A DNA stretch of 64,000 nucleotides from Sphaerospermopsis torques-reginae ITEP-024 (GCF_019598945.1 NZ_CP080598.1:4712001-4776000), one strand, 5' to 3'; positions 18,786-28,471 are shown, numbered from the stretch's first letter. Notes: generated by a model not told the origin, from the letters alone. Program-made: numbers and translations.

Positions 18786-18792
18786 ATTCAGA

Positions 18793-20061
18793 CTATTCCA
18801 ACCGCCAGATTTTGATAGTGTTGTCATCACTCCCACTCACTAAAGTTCTACCATCGGGGCTGATGGCTAGGGAACGAACTGAGTCAGAGTGACCAGTCAA
18901 TGTAGATTTTAATTCTCCTGTGGCCAAATTCCAAATTTTAATAGTGTTGTCATCGCTTCCAACTAAAGTGTTACCATCGGAGCTAATAGCTACAGAATTT
19001 ACATCATCATGTGTAGTCAGGGTATTAATTAAAATTGCTGAAGTTTTGGGGGTGACTGGGGGTGTAACTGGACTAACTATATCTGGTTGCAATATAAATC
19101 CTACCAGTATTGATAAGCAAATTATTATCAAAACCACAATTCTATTTATTCCATATTTTGGTTGTGTTTGTGGTTTAACTGGAGGTTTTACAAATTCTAA
19201 AACTTCCCCTGCTGACTGATAACGGTTTTGATATTCTACCTCTAATAATTTATCTAAAATATTTCCCAATTCTACACTCACAGATTGCTGTAAATGCTTA
19301 CGCCATTCTTTCACCCAACTGTAACCTTGTCTACTCCACAAATCACCAGGATAAACCCCTGTCATTAAATAAAAACAAGTTGCACCTAAACTAAATAAAT
19401 CACTAGCAGGATAAACCTCTCTATCTTCCATTTGCTCCAAAGCTGCGTAACCGTAAGTACCGATTTGTGTACCTGGTTTCATTGTTCCCTGGAGTTGTTT
19501 AGAAGCACCAAAATCAATTAAAAATAATTTCCCATCACTGCGACGACGCATAATATTTTCTGGTTTGATGTCGCGGTGAATGATATTATTACTATGGACT
19601 ATTTGCAAAACTGGTAATAAATCAAGTAACAAATCCCGGATTTTTTGTTCGTCAAAAGTTCCTTGATTTGCTAACTCAATCAATAAATTTTCACCTTCAA
19701 TAAAATCTTGAATTAAATATAAACAATCATCCTCATCAAAATAAGCTTGTAATTGGGGAATTTGAGGATGTTTCAGGTCTTTTAGTTGTATTGCTTCTTG
19801 CTCAAATAACTCCTTGGCTTTTTTTAAAGCGTAGGTATTTTGAGTTTGAGGTGCAAATTGTTTAATAACACACTTCTCATTTAATTTATCAACATCTTCA
19901 GCTAAATAAGTCTTCCCAAAACCACCACCACCCAAAGGTTTAACAGGACGATAACGGTTTCTCAGGACAACCAAAGGAACACCACAATTAGGACAAAACT
20001 TTGTCGTATCTGGTACGGGTGGATTATGACAGTCTGGGTTCAGACAACATATCTGATTCAT
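18793..20061 (-). CDS. Membrane Ser/Thr protein kinase with Zn-ribbon and two WD40 repeats
   Basis: A 422-residue Hanks-type kinase. It has an N-terminal zinc ribbon (CCLNPDCHNPP ... CPNCG, residues 5-27), glycine loop GGGGFGKTY (about 44-52), VIK lysine, HRDIKPENIM (about 163), IDFGASK and GTYGYAALEQM. A membrane helix IVVLIIICLSILVGFIL lies at about 308-325. The C-terminus holds only two WD40 units, ending DDNTIKIWNL and DDNTIKIWRL. Kinase-WD40 fusions of this type usually carry a full propeller of about seven blades, so this C-terminus is short. Long direct repeats lie on both sides. Start ATG, no partner gene adjacent. Confidence 0.9.
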   Translation of the reverse strand: MNQICCLNPDCHNPPVPDTTKFCPNCGVPLVVLRNRYRPVKPLGGGGFGKTYLAEDVDKLNEKCVIKQFAPQTQNTYALKKAKELFEQEAIQLKDLKHPQIPQLQAYFDEDDCLYLIQDFIEGENLLIELANQGTFDEQKIRDLLLDLLPVLQIVHSNNIIHRDIKPENIMRRRSDGKLFLIDFGASKQLQGTMKPGTQIGTYGYAALEQMEDREVYPASDLFSLGATCFYLMTGVYPGDLWSRQGYSWVKEWRKHLQQSVSVELGNILDKLLEVEYQNRYQSAGEVLEFVKPPVKPQTQPKYGINRIVVLIIICLSILVGFILQPDIVSPVTPPVTPKTSAILINTLTTHDDVNSVAISSDGNTLVGSDDNTIKIWNLATGELKSTLTGHSDSVRSLAISPDGRTLVSGSDDNTIKIWRLE

Positions 20062-20899
20062 TGTTTGGGGTAGATACTTTGATATTTATAATATATACAA
20101 TAATATACTCGCTAATTTCATAACACTGATGTTTTATTTCTTAGCGTCTTAACGTCAGCACCTTAACAATTCTTAACTTAAAAATCCCAAAAAAGTTTCA
20201 ACACCGTTTTTTAGCCCAAAATTATTGACAATGGTTGCGAATGACTAACGTATTTTCAAGGGTCTTGACTTCTGAGAGGGTTGTGTTATGATAGTCTTGA
20301 GAATAATCCAAAGGAGTTGTATTTTCTAAATCACAATATCCGGGATTTGAGGATTTTCAGGATGTTATTTAATGATGGTTAGTTATTCTTGAAGGATTTT
20401 TTTGTCTGAATCAGGATATCCAAGATTACAGGATTTACAGGATGTTATTTGATGATTGTTGGTTACGCACAAGTCACTAAAGAACGAACCGCAAAGAACG
20501 CAAAGGACACGAAGGTAAGAGGTTTCAGAGAGATTTTCTGTTTTCATCCTCTACATCCATAAATGTTAGTTGTCCTGATTCTCACCATCTGCGTCTATCT
20601 GCGTTCATCCGCGTTCCGAAAATCTCAACCCAGGCTATTAAAAACCCTATATATATTGCGCCCACAGATTTCCACTCATAACATAAGTTTACAACCAACT
20701 TCGCAGCTTGTCAAGTCGAAAACTAAAAAAATATGCCATTGCCTACATCCTATACATCCTAAAATCCTGGATATCCTGATTCAGACAAAATTTATCTATT
20801 TCCTCACGCAAAGACGCAAAGGCGCAAAGCAAAGACGCAAAGGCGCAAAGCAAAGAAGCAAAGAAAAAATCCGCGTTCATCTGTGTTCATCTGCGTTTT
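20062..20899. other. Gene-free repeat-rich region, copy 2 of long composite repeat
   Basis: 20340-20640 is the second copy of the composite repeat at 18371-18670, same orientation: CAGGAT elements, ACGCACAAGTCACTAAAGAA, CGCAAAGGACACGAAGG and TCTGCGTCTATCTGCG. An inverse CAGGAT element lies at 20740-20785. A tandem repeat built from CAAAGACGCAAAGGCG occupies 20813-20864, and a CTGTGTTCATCTGCG unit follows to 20897. No gene is visible. Confidence 0.8.
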
Positions 20900-21757
20900 T
20901 TATTCTGAAAATCCTGATTCTAATAATGTATATCGCACATAATAACCACCCCAAACAAACAGGATTATTATTAATGTACCAATACCCAGGAAGTTAGGAG
21001 TCCAAAACACGACTTCTATATGATTTAACTCACCTGGTTTGAGTTTCCATACCATTTGTTTACCTTTCTTTTCTGGTTGGAGAATATTTTCAGTTTGTTG
21101 AATATTCTTAACTCCCCAAGGTGTCTGTAAGCTAAAATCTAAATCAATAATTGAATCTGTAACTTTGAAGCTGTTTCCTTTACTGGTAAGTGCAGCAAGA
21201 GAACGCAAATCTAAATCATAGATTAAGTGGTTTCTTGATACAAGTAAGAAGTTATTATCCTGTACAATTAAGTTAGATGCTATATTTGGTAATTCATCTG
21301 TTTCAACTTTATCAAGTTTTTGAGTAGTGGGATAGTTGAAAAAAACGCTAAATTTTTCTTGTAGTTCCTTTCCATTGGTAAAGGGTATTTTGACAATAAT
21401 TTCTTCTGGGGAAATGCGTTTTACTGAACCTGATAGTTTTCTAGCACGACGTTCTAAGCTTTGCAACCATTCGGAAACATAATCACCGCTAAAACTGATG
21501 ACTGTTTCTGGTAATTTAATATGTTGTACTAATTCGCCGTTGTTGGTATGATTAAAGTTAATTACTAAATCATATTGTACACATCCAGATAATGTTAAAG
21601 ATGCCAAAATTAGGAAACCTGAAATTAGTTTTTTTGAGGTTTTTAAGTTGATGATGTTTTTAAAAACTAATTTCGCTGTTTTTATTAATATTAAATGAAA
21701 TCCGGTTTTTGGCAAATTATCTATATTCATAATATTCAGAAGATGCAAAATATTCAT
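20900..21757 (-). CDS. DUF3153 lipoprotein
   Basis: A 285-residue cyanobacterial protein of the DUF3153 family. A hydrophobic stretch LISGFLILASLTLSGC ends in a lipobox, so the mature protein probably starts at Cys59 as a lipoprotein. A second hydrophobic segment near the C-terminus (FLGIGTLIIILFVWGGYYV) suggests a membrane anchor on the far side. The central beta-rich domain includes QTPWGV and FWTPN. The N-terminus is uncertain: ATG 21757 and the in-frame ATG at 21730 both leave an unusually long n-region before the signal helix. Function unknown. Confidence 0.75.
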   Translation of the reverse strand: MNILHLLNIMNIDNLPKTGFHLILIKTAKLVFKNIINLKTSKKLISGFLILASLTLSGCVQYDLVINFNHTNNGELVQHIKLPETVISFSGDYVSEWLQSLERRARKLSGSVKRISPEEIIVKIPFTNGKELQEKFSVFFNYPTTQKLDKVETDELPNIASNLIVQDNNFLLVSRNHLIYDLDLRSLAALTSKGNSFKVTDSIIDLDFSLQTPWGVKNIQQTENILQPEKKGKQMVWKLKPGELNHIEVVFWTPNFLGIGTLIIILFVWGGYYVRYTLLESGFSE

Positions 21758-21782
21758 AAACTTGTTTTTTCTAAATTTACCT

Positions 21783-21842
21783 TTTTACTGTCACCTGTCA
21801 CCTGTCACCTGTCACCTATTCACTCACCTGTCCCCAGTCCCC
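21783..21842. repeat. STRR array CTGTCAC and GTCCCCA
   Basis: Four CTGTCAC units followed by GTCCCCA units between two minus-strand genes. Confidence 0.75.
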
Positions 21843-21845
21843 AAC

Positions 21846-22364
21846 TCATACACTTAACCAAACTAAATAGGAAATTGTTAAAGCGACTGCAATTAAAGCT
21901 ACCCAAATAAAACGATTATCTTTTGTATTGACTTGACTGAGATCAATGTATTCTGGTTCTGGGGTTTTTTGTTTTGTGGTTTTTTTGGGTTTTGCGGTGA
22001 TGACTGTTTTAGCTTCGTTTTCCCCAATATTACCAAAATCGGGAATTTCTGTCATCCATTCTTTTGGGCGTTTGAGTTTGGGTGCTTTTAAAATATATAC
22101 TAATCTTTTTGCTTGTGATCTGGTTTCATAATGGGGATGACGGGTGAGTTGTTGACAAAGTGCGATCGCATCTTCTGAACGTCCCGCAGCTTCATAAGCA
22201 TTCACCAACCAAATGTCTACTTCACCTCCAAAGCGTGTATTCTTTGCTAATAAGGAACTAGCTTTTTCTAAGTTTTCTACAGACTCCCGATATTGTCCAT
22301 TTTCAAAAGCTACTTTTCCAGCAATGTAACGATTTTTCGCAATTTCTAAACTTTCTGTAGTCAT
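21846..22364 (-). CDS. TPR protein with C-terminal membrane anchor
   Basis: A 172-residue protein. Residues 7-85 form about two tetratricopeptide-like helical hairpins (KVAFENGQYRESVENLEKA, then YEAAGRSEDAIALCQQL). A basic, proline-containing linker (KPKKTTKQKTPEPEYIDL) leads to a single C-terminal membrane helix, FIWVALIAVALTISYLVWL. This architecture is that of a tail-anchored scaffold. No enzyme motif. It lies between argB and the DUF3153 gene on the same strand; whether they are co-transcribed is unclear because long STRR arrays separate it from argB. Confidence 0.75.
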   Translation of the reverse strand: MTTESLEIAKNRYIAGKVAFENGQYRESVENLEKASSLLAKNTRFGGEVDIWLVNAYEAAGRSEDAIALCQQLTRHPHYETRSQAKRLVYILKAPKLKRPKEWMTEIPDFGNIGENEAKTVITAKPKKTTKQKTPEPEYIDLSQVNTKDNRFIWVALIAVALTISYLVWLSV

Positions 22365-22371
22365 TTTTCAT

Positions 22372-22535
22372 TTGTCATCTGTCATTTGTTATTTGTCATT
22401 AGTTATTGGTCATTAGTTATCAGTAATTAGTTATTAGTTAATTCTCCCAATCACCAATCACCAATCACCAATCACCAATCACCAATCACCAATCACCAAT
22501 CACCAATCATCAATCACCAATCACCAATCACCAAT
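22372..22535. repeat. Long STRR region, CAATCAC x about 12
   Basis: Degenerate TTGTCATTTGT/ATTAGTT units (22372-22440) lead into about a dozen CAATCAC units at 22448-22532, one of the longest heptamer arrays in the window. Confidence 0.9.
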
Positions 22536-22538
22536 TTA

Positions 22539-23429
22539 TCATTTAACTTGAGAACCTAAAATCATTGTACCAATTCCCACATCTGTAAAAATTTCTAACA
22601 ATAATGCGTGAGGAATGCGACCATCAATGATATGTGCAGCTTTGACTCCTTGAGCGAGCGATCGCACACAACAAGTTACTTTAGGAATCATCCCTCCACT
22701 AACTATACCATCGTTAATCAATTGACGCGCTTCTGGAATATCTACTTTAGGAATCAAGGTAGATTGGTCCTTGTAATCTGTTAAAATACCCCGTGTATCT
22801 GTGAGTAAAATTAACTTTTCTGCTCCTAAAGCAGCTGCTATTTCTCCCGCTACGGTATCAGCATTAATATTATAAGCTTGTCCGTTATCATCAGCAGCAA
22901 CGCTAGAAACTACTGGAATATAACCATTACTGGCGAGAGTTTCTAAAATCTTGATGTTAACATTACTGACTTCCCCCACAAAACCAATACCTTCATCACC
23001 TTGAGGACGAGCAGTAATTAAATTACCATCTTTACCGCACAGTCCCACGGCCATACCCCCAGCTTGGTTAATCAAAGCGACAATTTCTTTATTGACTCGG
23101 CCGACTAACACCATTTCTACCACATCCATTGTTGGTGCATCGGTGACACGCAACCCATTTTTAAACTGAGCTTCAATTCCTAGTTTACCCAACCAACTGT
23201 TAATTTCTGGTCCACCACCATGTACTAAAATTGGTCGCAAGCCTACACAGGATAAAAATACAATGTCACGGATAACTTTATCTTTGAGGGTGCTATCTTT
23301 CATGGCCGCACCTCCGTATTTCACAACCACGGTACGACCTGAGAATTTTTGAATGTAGGGTAGTGCTTCGCTGAGAACTTCTACGCGATTAGCTTCCGCT
23401 TGCCTGATATACTCGGTATCGTTAATCAT
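22539..23429 (-). CDS. argB: Acetylglutamate kinase
   Basis: Phosphorylates N-acetylglutamate, the committed step of arginine synthesis; in cyanobacteria the enzyme is the PII (GlnB) target that relieves arginine inhibition. The 296-residue length is normal. Motifs: VVKYGGAAM at 36-44, [10 protein letters not shown] near 68-77, [25 protein letters not shown] near 188-212 in parts, and SGGMIPKV near 245. The N-terminal helix preceding the kinase fold, needed for arginine sensitivity, is present. Start ATG 23429. Confidence 0.95.
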   Translation of the reverse strand: MINDTEYIRQAEANRVEVLSEALPYIQKFSGRTVVVKYGGAAMKDSTLKDKVIRDIVFLSCVGLRPILVHGGGPEINSWLGKLGIEAQFKNGLRVTDAPTMDVVEMVLVGRVNKEIVALINQAGGMAVGLCGKDGNLITARPQGDEGIGFVGEVSNVNIKILETLASNGYIPVVSSVAADDNGQAYNINADTVAGEIAAALGAEKLILLTDTRGILTDYKDQSTLIPKVDIPEARQLINDGIVSGGMIPKVTCCVRSLAQGVKAAHIIDGRIPHALLLEIFTDVGIGTMILGSQVK

Positions 23430-23521
23430 TTTGAGAATTTGCTAATTTTCAATTTTTGGGATGCAGGATTTTTACATGATCAAAACATGAAAATACCCTA
23501 GCATCACAAAATATCCTCAGA

Positions 23522-24076
23522 TCAATTTTGATGTTGAACATCTTGAGTTTTGAGAACACTAGGTATTGCTGCTAGTATGCTTGCCACAATTTGTTCTGGG
23601 GTTTGCTCCTGGGTGATGGTAATATGTAAGTCAGCTTGGGAGTAAAGCGGTTGACGTTGTTCAAGGAGCGATCGCAATTTACTTTCAGGATTAGAATCTT
23701 GTAAAAGTGGTCTTGTAGTGTCTTCTAACAACCTGTGAAAAATTGTTTCCACGCTGCAATCTAACCAAACTATCAACCCATGATGTAGATAACTCCAGTT
23801 TTCTTGTCGCAGGACAATACCCCCACCAGTAGCTATAGTTAATTTAGTATAAGCACAAACCTGAGCTAACACATCACTTTCCAACTGCCGAAACGCCGCT
23901 TCACCTTCATCAGTAAATATATCATTAATGGACTTACCAGCAGCTTTAACTATGACATCATCAGTATCTATAAAACCATAACCCAATTCCTGAGCCAGTA
24001 ACCGCCCAACTGTGGTTTTACCAACACCCATCATCCCAATTAAATACAGGTTGACTCCTCTTAATAAATTACTCAT
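23522..24076 (-). CDS. aroK: Shikimate kinase
   Basis: Phosphorylates shikimate at O3 in aromatic amino acid synthesis. Walker A is MMGVGKTT at 15-22, the shikimate-binding DTDD at about 37-40, GGGI at about 84-87, and the lid region TTRPLL near 122. 184 residues, standard length; the last ten residues (VLKTQDVQHQN) are a non-conserved tail. It lies 92 bp upstream of argB in the same direction. Confidence 0.93.
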   Translation of the reverse strand: MSNLLRGVNLYLIGMMGVGKTTVGRLLAQELGYGFIDTDDVIVKAAGKSINDIFTDEGEAAFRQLESDVLAQVCAYTKLTIATGGGIVLRQENWSYLHHGLIVWLDCSVETIFHRLLEDTTRPLLQDSNPESKLRSLLEQRQPLYSQADLHITITQEQTPEQIVASILAAIPSVLKTQDVQHQN

Positions 24077-24513
24077 AACTTACTCACCAGTCTCTTGACT
24101 CCAATTAATAACTTTTACATTTTATAGGAAAGAGGCGGAAACCCCTACAGACTAAACCCTACCTCCTCTACCCCTTTCATTTTCTTGGATATATAAGACT
24201 CCTATTTGATGATTGAACAAAACCCAGTACATACCGAAACTCTTCTTACCTGTTCCCTGTTCCCTGTTCCCTGTTCCCTCTCCCAAATATAAAATGTATT
24301 TTGCACTACTACTTAAATATGGTTGTTGAAATAGCTTTTAAAACACAATAAAAGCTTAACTTTTTGCGTTCATAATTTTGTTTTCGACTGTTACGTGGTC
24401 GTTAAAAGCATAAGTTTTAATTGACCGTTTATGTCATTTAATTATGCTACTTTTTGAAATACGGAATCTGGCTTAAAGCAGACCGAATCACAAATTTCTG
24501 TGTCATAAACTTA
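24077..24513. other. Gap with one STRR array
   Basis: GTTCCCT units at 24250-24282; the rest is AT-rich with no gene or clear terminator. Confidence 0.6.
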
Positions 24514-25173
24514 CTAGCGAGGGCGTTCATTGTTATCATCAAAATCTTCCTCTTCATCTTCAAAAAAACCCCAATCATCATCACTTTGATCAGTAGTTGG
24601 GGGTTGATAAGGAGGGATAATTACTCGGTAATCAGCATCATAAATTGATTCGGTTTTTCCTACACCAGTATTTTTCGGTGATTGAGAACTGTAGGAGTAA
24701 ACAGAATCAGACTGAGATACATTTTTCCGAGCTTGCTGATTTGGGTAGGTTTTCGGCCTTGGTGTCTGTGCTGGTTCTGCAAAATCCCAATCATCACCTT
24801 GATTGGGATCTGTTTCCCAATCATCAAATTCGTTACTGGTAGTGTAATCTGTTTCATCAACTGACCTGCGTGGACTGCTAGGTTGTGGTATAGTTTCTTC
24901 CCTGGCACTGGTTTTAACACGGGGTGCTGTTGTCGTTGATTTGGATGCCGATGCCTGTGGAGTAAAATAATTAGTAAATTTAAACAAGGTGGTAATTAAG
25001 AAAGATGTTACACCACCAGCAGCAATGCTAAATAAAATCCATAAAGCCAGTGGTAATGGTTGAGTCCGCATCCCCAAAAATACTAAGGGGAGGGCAGGAG
25101 AAAAATTTTGAACTAACAATAGTGTTAGTCCCCCCAGCACCACTACCAATAAAATTACACGAGTTCCAGCCAT
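24514..25173 (-). CDS. LapA-domain-like membrane protein
   Basis: A 219-residue protein with two N-terminal membrane helices, VILLVVVLGGLTLLLVQNF (about 6-24) and LALWILFSIAAGGVTSFLI (about 41-60). The first carries the VQN motif characteristic of LapA/YciS-type (DUF1049) proteins. The remaining 150 residues are a cytoplasmic, low-complexity, acidic and Ser/Pro-rich tail containing repeated DDW motifs (FDDWETD, DDWDFAE, DDDWGFFEDEEEDFDD). The DDW segments resemble short acidic interaction motifs. No catalytic motif. It is followed by ubiX upstream on the same strand. Confidence 0.75.
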   Translation of the reverse strand: MAGTRVILLVVVLGGLTLLLVQNFSPALPLVFLGMRTQPLPLALWILFSIAAGGVTSFLITTLFKFTNYFTPQASASKSTTTAPRVKTSAREETIPQPSSPRRSVDETDYTTSNEFDDWETDPNQGDDWDFAEPAQTPRPKTYPNQQARKNVSQSDSVYSYSSQSPKNTGVGKTESIYDADYRVIIPPYQPPTTDQSDDDWGFFEDEEEDFDDNNERPR

Positions 25174-25175
25174 TT

Positions 25176-25287
25176 TTGTTATTAGTTATTAGTTATTAGT
25201 TATTAGTCATTAGTCATTAGTTATTAGTTATTAGTCATTTTTATCCAATCACTAGTCCCCAGTCACCAGTCCCCAATCCCCAGTCCC
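25176..25287. repeat. STRR arrays TTATTAG and GTCCCCA/GTCACCA
   Basis: About eight TTATTAG/TCATTAG units at 25178-25240, then CAGTCCCC-type units at 25254-25286. Confidence 0.8.
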
Positions 25288-25288
25288 C

Positions 25289-25933
25289 TTAAAGATGACC
25301 TTCCCAGCGTTGAATGGGAATACAATCAATATCTAGTTGATCTAAAGCACGGGCTACGACAAAATCAACTAAATCTTCAACTGTTTGGGGGTTGTGATAC
25401 CAGGCGGGAATGGCGGGAACAACTCTCACTCCTGTTTCTGCCAAGGTTGTTAAGTTCCGCAGGTGAATCAGGCTAAAAGGCGTTTCTCTGGGAACAATCA
25501 CCAGTTTACGCCCTTCTTTGATCTGTACATCTGCTGCCCGTTCTAGTAAGTCTGAACTTAAACCCACTGCTAGTTTAGCTACTGTACTCATGCTACAGGG
25601 GATAATGATCATCCCCAAAGTTTTGAACGAACCACTAGCAATACCAGCGCCAACATCACTCCAAGGATGACAGCGTAGTTGACCAGATAGGGTTACTCCG
25701 GCTTGATTTCGCCAAAATTGCTCTTGTGCTTCGGGATCTGCTGGCATTCGGATATTTTGCTCTGCTTGCCAAACCATGTAAGTTGATTTGGATGCAACAA
25801 GTTCAATTTTATACTCAGCTTCTAAAAGAAATTTAAGAGCGCGAATGGCGTAAATCAGTCCGGATGCACCTGATACGCCTAAAATAAGTGGTTTACTGTT
25901 ATTGGACACGAAAATACCCAGAAAATTTACCAA
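25289..25933 (-). CDS. ubiX: Flavin prenyltransferase UbiX
   Basis: Makes prenylated FMN, the cofactor of UbiD-type decarboxylases. A 214-residue protein with the FMN-binding start LGVSGASGLIYAIRALKFLL, the SGSFKT and PCSMSTVAKLAVGLSSDLLERAADV segments (in parts), RKLVIVPRETPFSLIHLRNL (20 residues) and the C-terminal IPAWYHNPQTVEDLVDF. The first ten residues before VSNNSKP are not conserved and an internal start is possible. No ubiD is present in the window. Confidence 0.92.
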   Translation of the reverse strand: MVNFLGIFVSNNSKPLILGVSGASGLIYAIRALKFLLEAEYKIELVASKSTYMVWQAEQNIRMPADPEAQEQFWRNQAGVTLSGQLRCHPWSDVGAGIASGSFKTLGMIIIPCSMSTVAKLAVGLSSDLLERAADVQIKEGRKLVIVPRETPFSLIHLRNLTTLAETGVRVVPAIPAWYHNPQTVEDLVDFVVARALDQLDIDCIPIQRWEGHL

Positions 25934-25974
25934 AGAAGAATTCAGGAGTCAGGAGTCAGGAGTCAGAATGAATT

Positions 25975-26108
25975 CTGTGTAACTGGTGGATGAATCGGGG
26001 TTTAAAGCCCCCGGATTTATCCGTGAAGAAAAGAAAAAATTGTCGCGCGGTTGTTACCCCTGACTATGCCTACGGCACATCTACGACGAACAGGCATGGG
26101 GTATTCTG
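25975..26108. mobile_element. Possible IS200/IS605-derived non-autonomous element
   Basis: Two compact hairpin blocks with no coding capacity. The first has GGGGTTTAAAGCCCC and CGGATTTATCCG (25996-26026). The second is a longer hairpin with arms ACCCCTGACTATGCC and GGCATGGGGT (26055-26102). Paired subterminal hairpins are how IS200/IS605 ends look, and similar sequences end cyanobacterial tnpB elements. Preceded by GGAGTCA STRR units (25943-25966). No target motif or guide can be fixed from one copy, so this is tentative. Confidence 0.35.
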
Positions 26109-26116
26109 ACTTCTCT

Positions 26117-28471
26117 TCATTCATCTTCACTGTAGGGATCTAAATCAAAAGATTTGATGTGATTTGGTAAGTAAATATCTGTGCCATCTTCATTAGCCAC
26201 ACTTATTCCTGATCCTTTGACCATACCATCAGCGCCAACTGTGACTAAATCAATTTGTTGACGGTAGTAGTCTACACTTTTGACTTGTACGGAGACGCGA
26301 TCGCCTAATCTATAGGAAGCGCGATTTTTTCGCCCAAATAGTGCTTGTTGTCTAGCTCGATATTCATACCAATCATCTTTCAGTGAACTGACGTGAACTA
26401 ATCCTTCTACCCGCAAAGGTGTACTCAGTTGAGAGCCTATTTCTGACTCTGTAGCTGGAACTTCGATTTCTACAAAGAAACCGTAGGATTGAACGCCTGT
26501 AATCACACCGGGAAAAACTTGACCGATGCGCTGTTTCATCAGTTGGGCTTTTTGTAGTCCAGCTAAATCGGCTTCAGCTTCTTGAACTTCTTTTTCTCGG
26601 TCATTAATCTGGACAAGGACTCTATTTAAATCGCTTTGTAGTTCTTGTTGTAGTTCTGGTGGGAGAACGTTCCAGTTAATTTCCAAATGAGAAGAAGAGT
26701 GACGCAGGTTAACACGCTCTTTAACACGGGTGTTGCGGCGATCGCGCCCATATTCCAATAAGGCATGATATACCCTTTGCATGAGTAAGTCTGGGTAACG
26801 CCGCAAGGGTGAGCTTATGTGAATATACTGTGGTAGTGCTAAACCAAAGTGAGATCCTTTGGTGGTGCTGTACATAGCAGGTTTGAGAGTATCTTGCAGC
26901 AGGTAGGTGAGAACTTGCTCAGATGGTGATTCAGCGAAAATACCGGTTAATTGCTGATAATCTAGGGGTTGAATTTCTAACTCTGGATCAAGAGTTAATT
27001 CCACACCTAAATTAATTGCCAGTTTCAGCATTTCTTGGACATCTTCTGAATCCGGTGTACCTTGAACTCGCCAAATAGCGGGAACTCCCAAGGCGCTGAG
27101 GTGATCTGCCATTAGTTCATTTACCATCAGTACAAACTCTGTTAAGAGCGATCGCACTGATGAGTCATGAGGTACTACCGCCCCCATATTACCTTCATCA
27201 TGATAAGGATTTTGACTAGGTGGTAGATTCAACTGCAAGCTACCGCGAGATAACCGAGCTTGTTTGACTGCTCTGGCTAAAATTGCCAAATCACGTAATA
27301 TCTCTCTACTTTCAACAGATGCTTTTGTTGATTCACCATTGAGTATTGCTTCCGCTTGCTCTTTGCTTACAGCCGTATCGACATTGATCACACTCGGTTG
27401 AATTTCCCACTCGATCACTTCTCCCAACTGGGGATCAATGGTGATGACAAAGGAGAGAGCTAGGCGATCGCTGTCCGGTATTAATGAACAACATTCCCGT
27501 ACCGCATCAGGTAACATCGGCAAAATTAAATCTCCGAGATACACTGACCTGCCCCGCTTGAGTGCTTCTCGGTCTAATATCTCGTCAGCCTGAATAAAGT
27601 CAGATAAATCAGTGATATGAACAATTAACCGCCAGGCTTCACCAGGGTTTTTCTCCAAGCTAAAAGCATTTTCTACTACTCTATCGTCACCGTTTACCCC
27701 TTCTATCGTCAGAGTAAACAAATCCCGTAAATCTACGCGATCTTTTAAATCTGCTTTCAACAGCTTTTTAGGTAATTTAGCGGCTGCATCCAAGACATTT
27801 TCTGTAAAAGTCCGAGACAAATCGTGTTTGCACGTTACCAAGTCTATATCAGCAGCGGCTTCAGCATCGCTCCCCAGAATTTGTACCACCCGCCCCAAGG
27901 GTGGATACTGAGCTAAGGGATAACGCAGGACTTCCACATGAGCTAGGTGGTCGATAGCTGCTTCTAAGTTAATGCCATTGGTGAGCAGTTTCAATTCAAA
28001 CAGCAAACGATCATCCAAAGGTACAGCACGGAAACCCCCTTCTACTTGCTTAATCCGTGCTAGTAAAGTGTGATTAGAACGCTCCAGAATCAACTTTACC
28101 TCACCTTCAGGAGAACGGCGACGACTACCTTCTTTTAGGACTCTCACCAAAACGCGATCGCCATTCCAGGCATTACTGAGATGGCTTTCCCGGATATAAA
28201 TATCCTCTGAGGCTTCCACATCCTGAATTGCAAAACAAAACCCCTTACTAGAACAGCGGAGTTTCGCTTCAATTAGCCCCTCTTCTGATACACGACGATA
28301 CTTACCCCGTTCTTTGACTAACAATCCAATTTTTTCCAGCACCTCCAAGGCAATGTGAAGTTTTTCCAAACTATCTTCATTTTCACAACCTAGTTTTTTT
28401 TCCAAAACCTTCCGAGCTACCAATTTATCATCAGTAAAATTGGCAAGAAGTGTAGCGATTGAAAATTCCAT
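26117..28471 (-). CDS. RNB-domain ribonuclease R family protein (Zam-like), altered active site
   Basis: A 784-residue member of the RNase II/R (VacB) family of 3'-5' exoribonucleases. It has an N-terminal winged helix (1-65), cold-shock-type RNA-binding region (about 70-200), RNB domain (about 240-590) and a C-terminal S1 domain (about 650-735, QVFPGVITGVQSYGFFVEI). RNB landmarks include HITDLSDFI, RGRSVYLGDLILPMLPDA and ISSPLRRYPDLLMQRVYHAL. The segment aligned with the catalytic cluster of E. coli RNase II (TLDSASTEDMDDALFA) reads TIEGVNGDDRVVENAFSLE at about 251-269, so the paired DD is lost. A Zam-type regulatory paralogue is plausible. Start ATG 28471. Confidence 0.88.
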   Translation of the reverse strand: MEFSIATLLANFTDDKLVARKVLEKKLGCENEDSLEKLHIALEVLEKIGLLVKERGKYRRVSEEGLIEAKLRCSSKGFCFAIQDVEASEDIYIRESHLSNAWNGDRVLVRVLKEGSRRRSPEGEVKLILERSNHTLLARIKQVEGGFRAVPLDDRLLFELKLLTNGINLEAAIDHLAHVEVLRYPLAQYPPLGRVVQILGSDAEAAADIDLVTCKHDLSRTFTENVLDAAAKLPKKLLKADLKDRVDLRDLFTLTIEGVNGDDRVVENAFSLEKNPGEAWRLIVHITDLSDFIQADEILDREALKRGRSVYLGDLILPMLPDAVRECCSLIPDSDRLALSFVITIDPQLGEVIEWEIQPSVINVDTAVSKEQAEAILNGESTKASVESREILRDLAILARAVKQARLSRGSLQLNLPPSQNPYHDEGNMGAVVPHDSSVRSLLTEFVLMVNELMADHLSALGVPAIWRVQGTPDSEDVQEMLKLAINLGVELTLDPELEIQPLDYQQLTGIFAESPSEQVLTYLLQDTLKPAMYSTTKGSHFGLALPQYIHISSPLRRYPDLLMQRVYHALLEYGRDRRNTRVKERVNLRHSSSHLEINWNVLPPELQQELQSDLNRVLVQINDREKEVQEAEADLAGLQKAQLMKQRIGQVFPGVITGVQSYGFFVEIEVPATESEIGSQLSTPLRVEGLVHVSSLKDDWYEYRARQQALFGRKNRASYRLGDRVSVQVKSVDYYRQQIDLVTVGADGMVKGSGISVANEDGTDIYLPNHIKSFDLDPYSEDE

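Noticed and set aside
22448-22532. CAATCAC array as a CRISPR array
   Set aside because: The units are contiguous heptamers with no spacers; this is an STRR.
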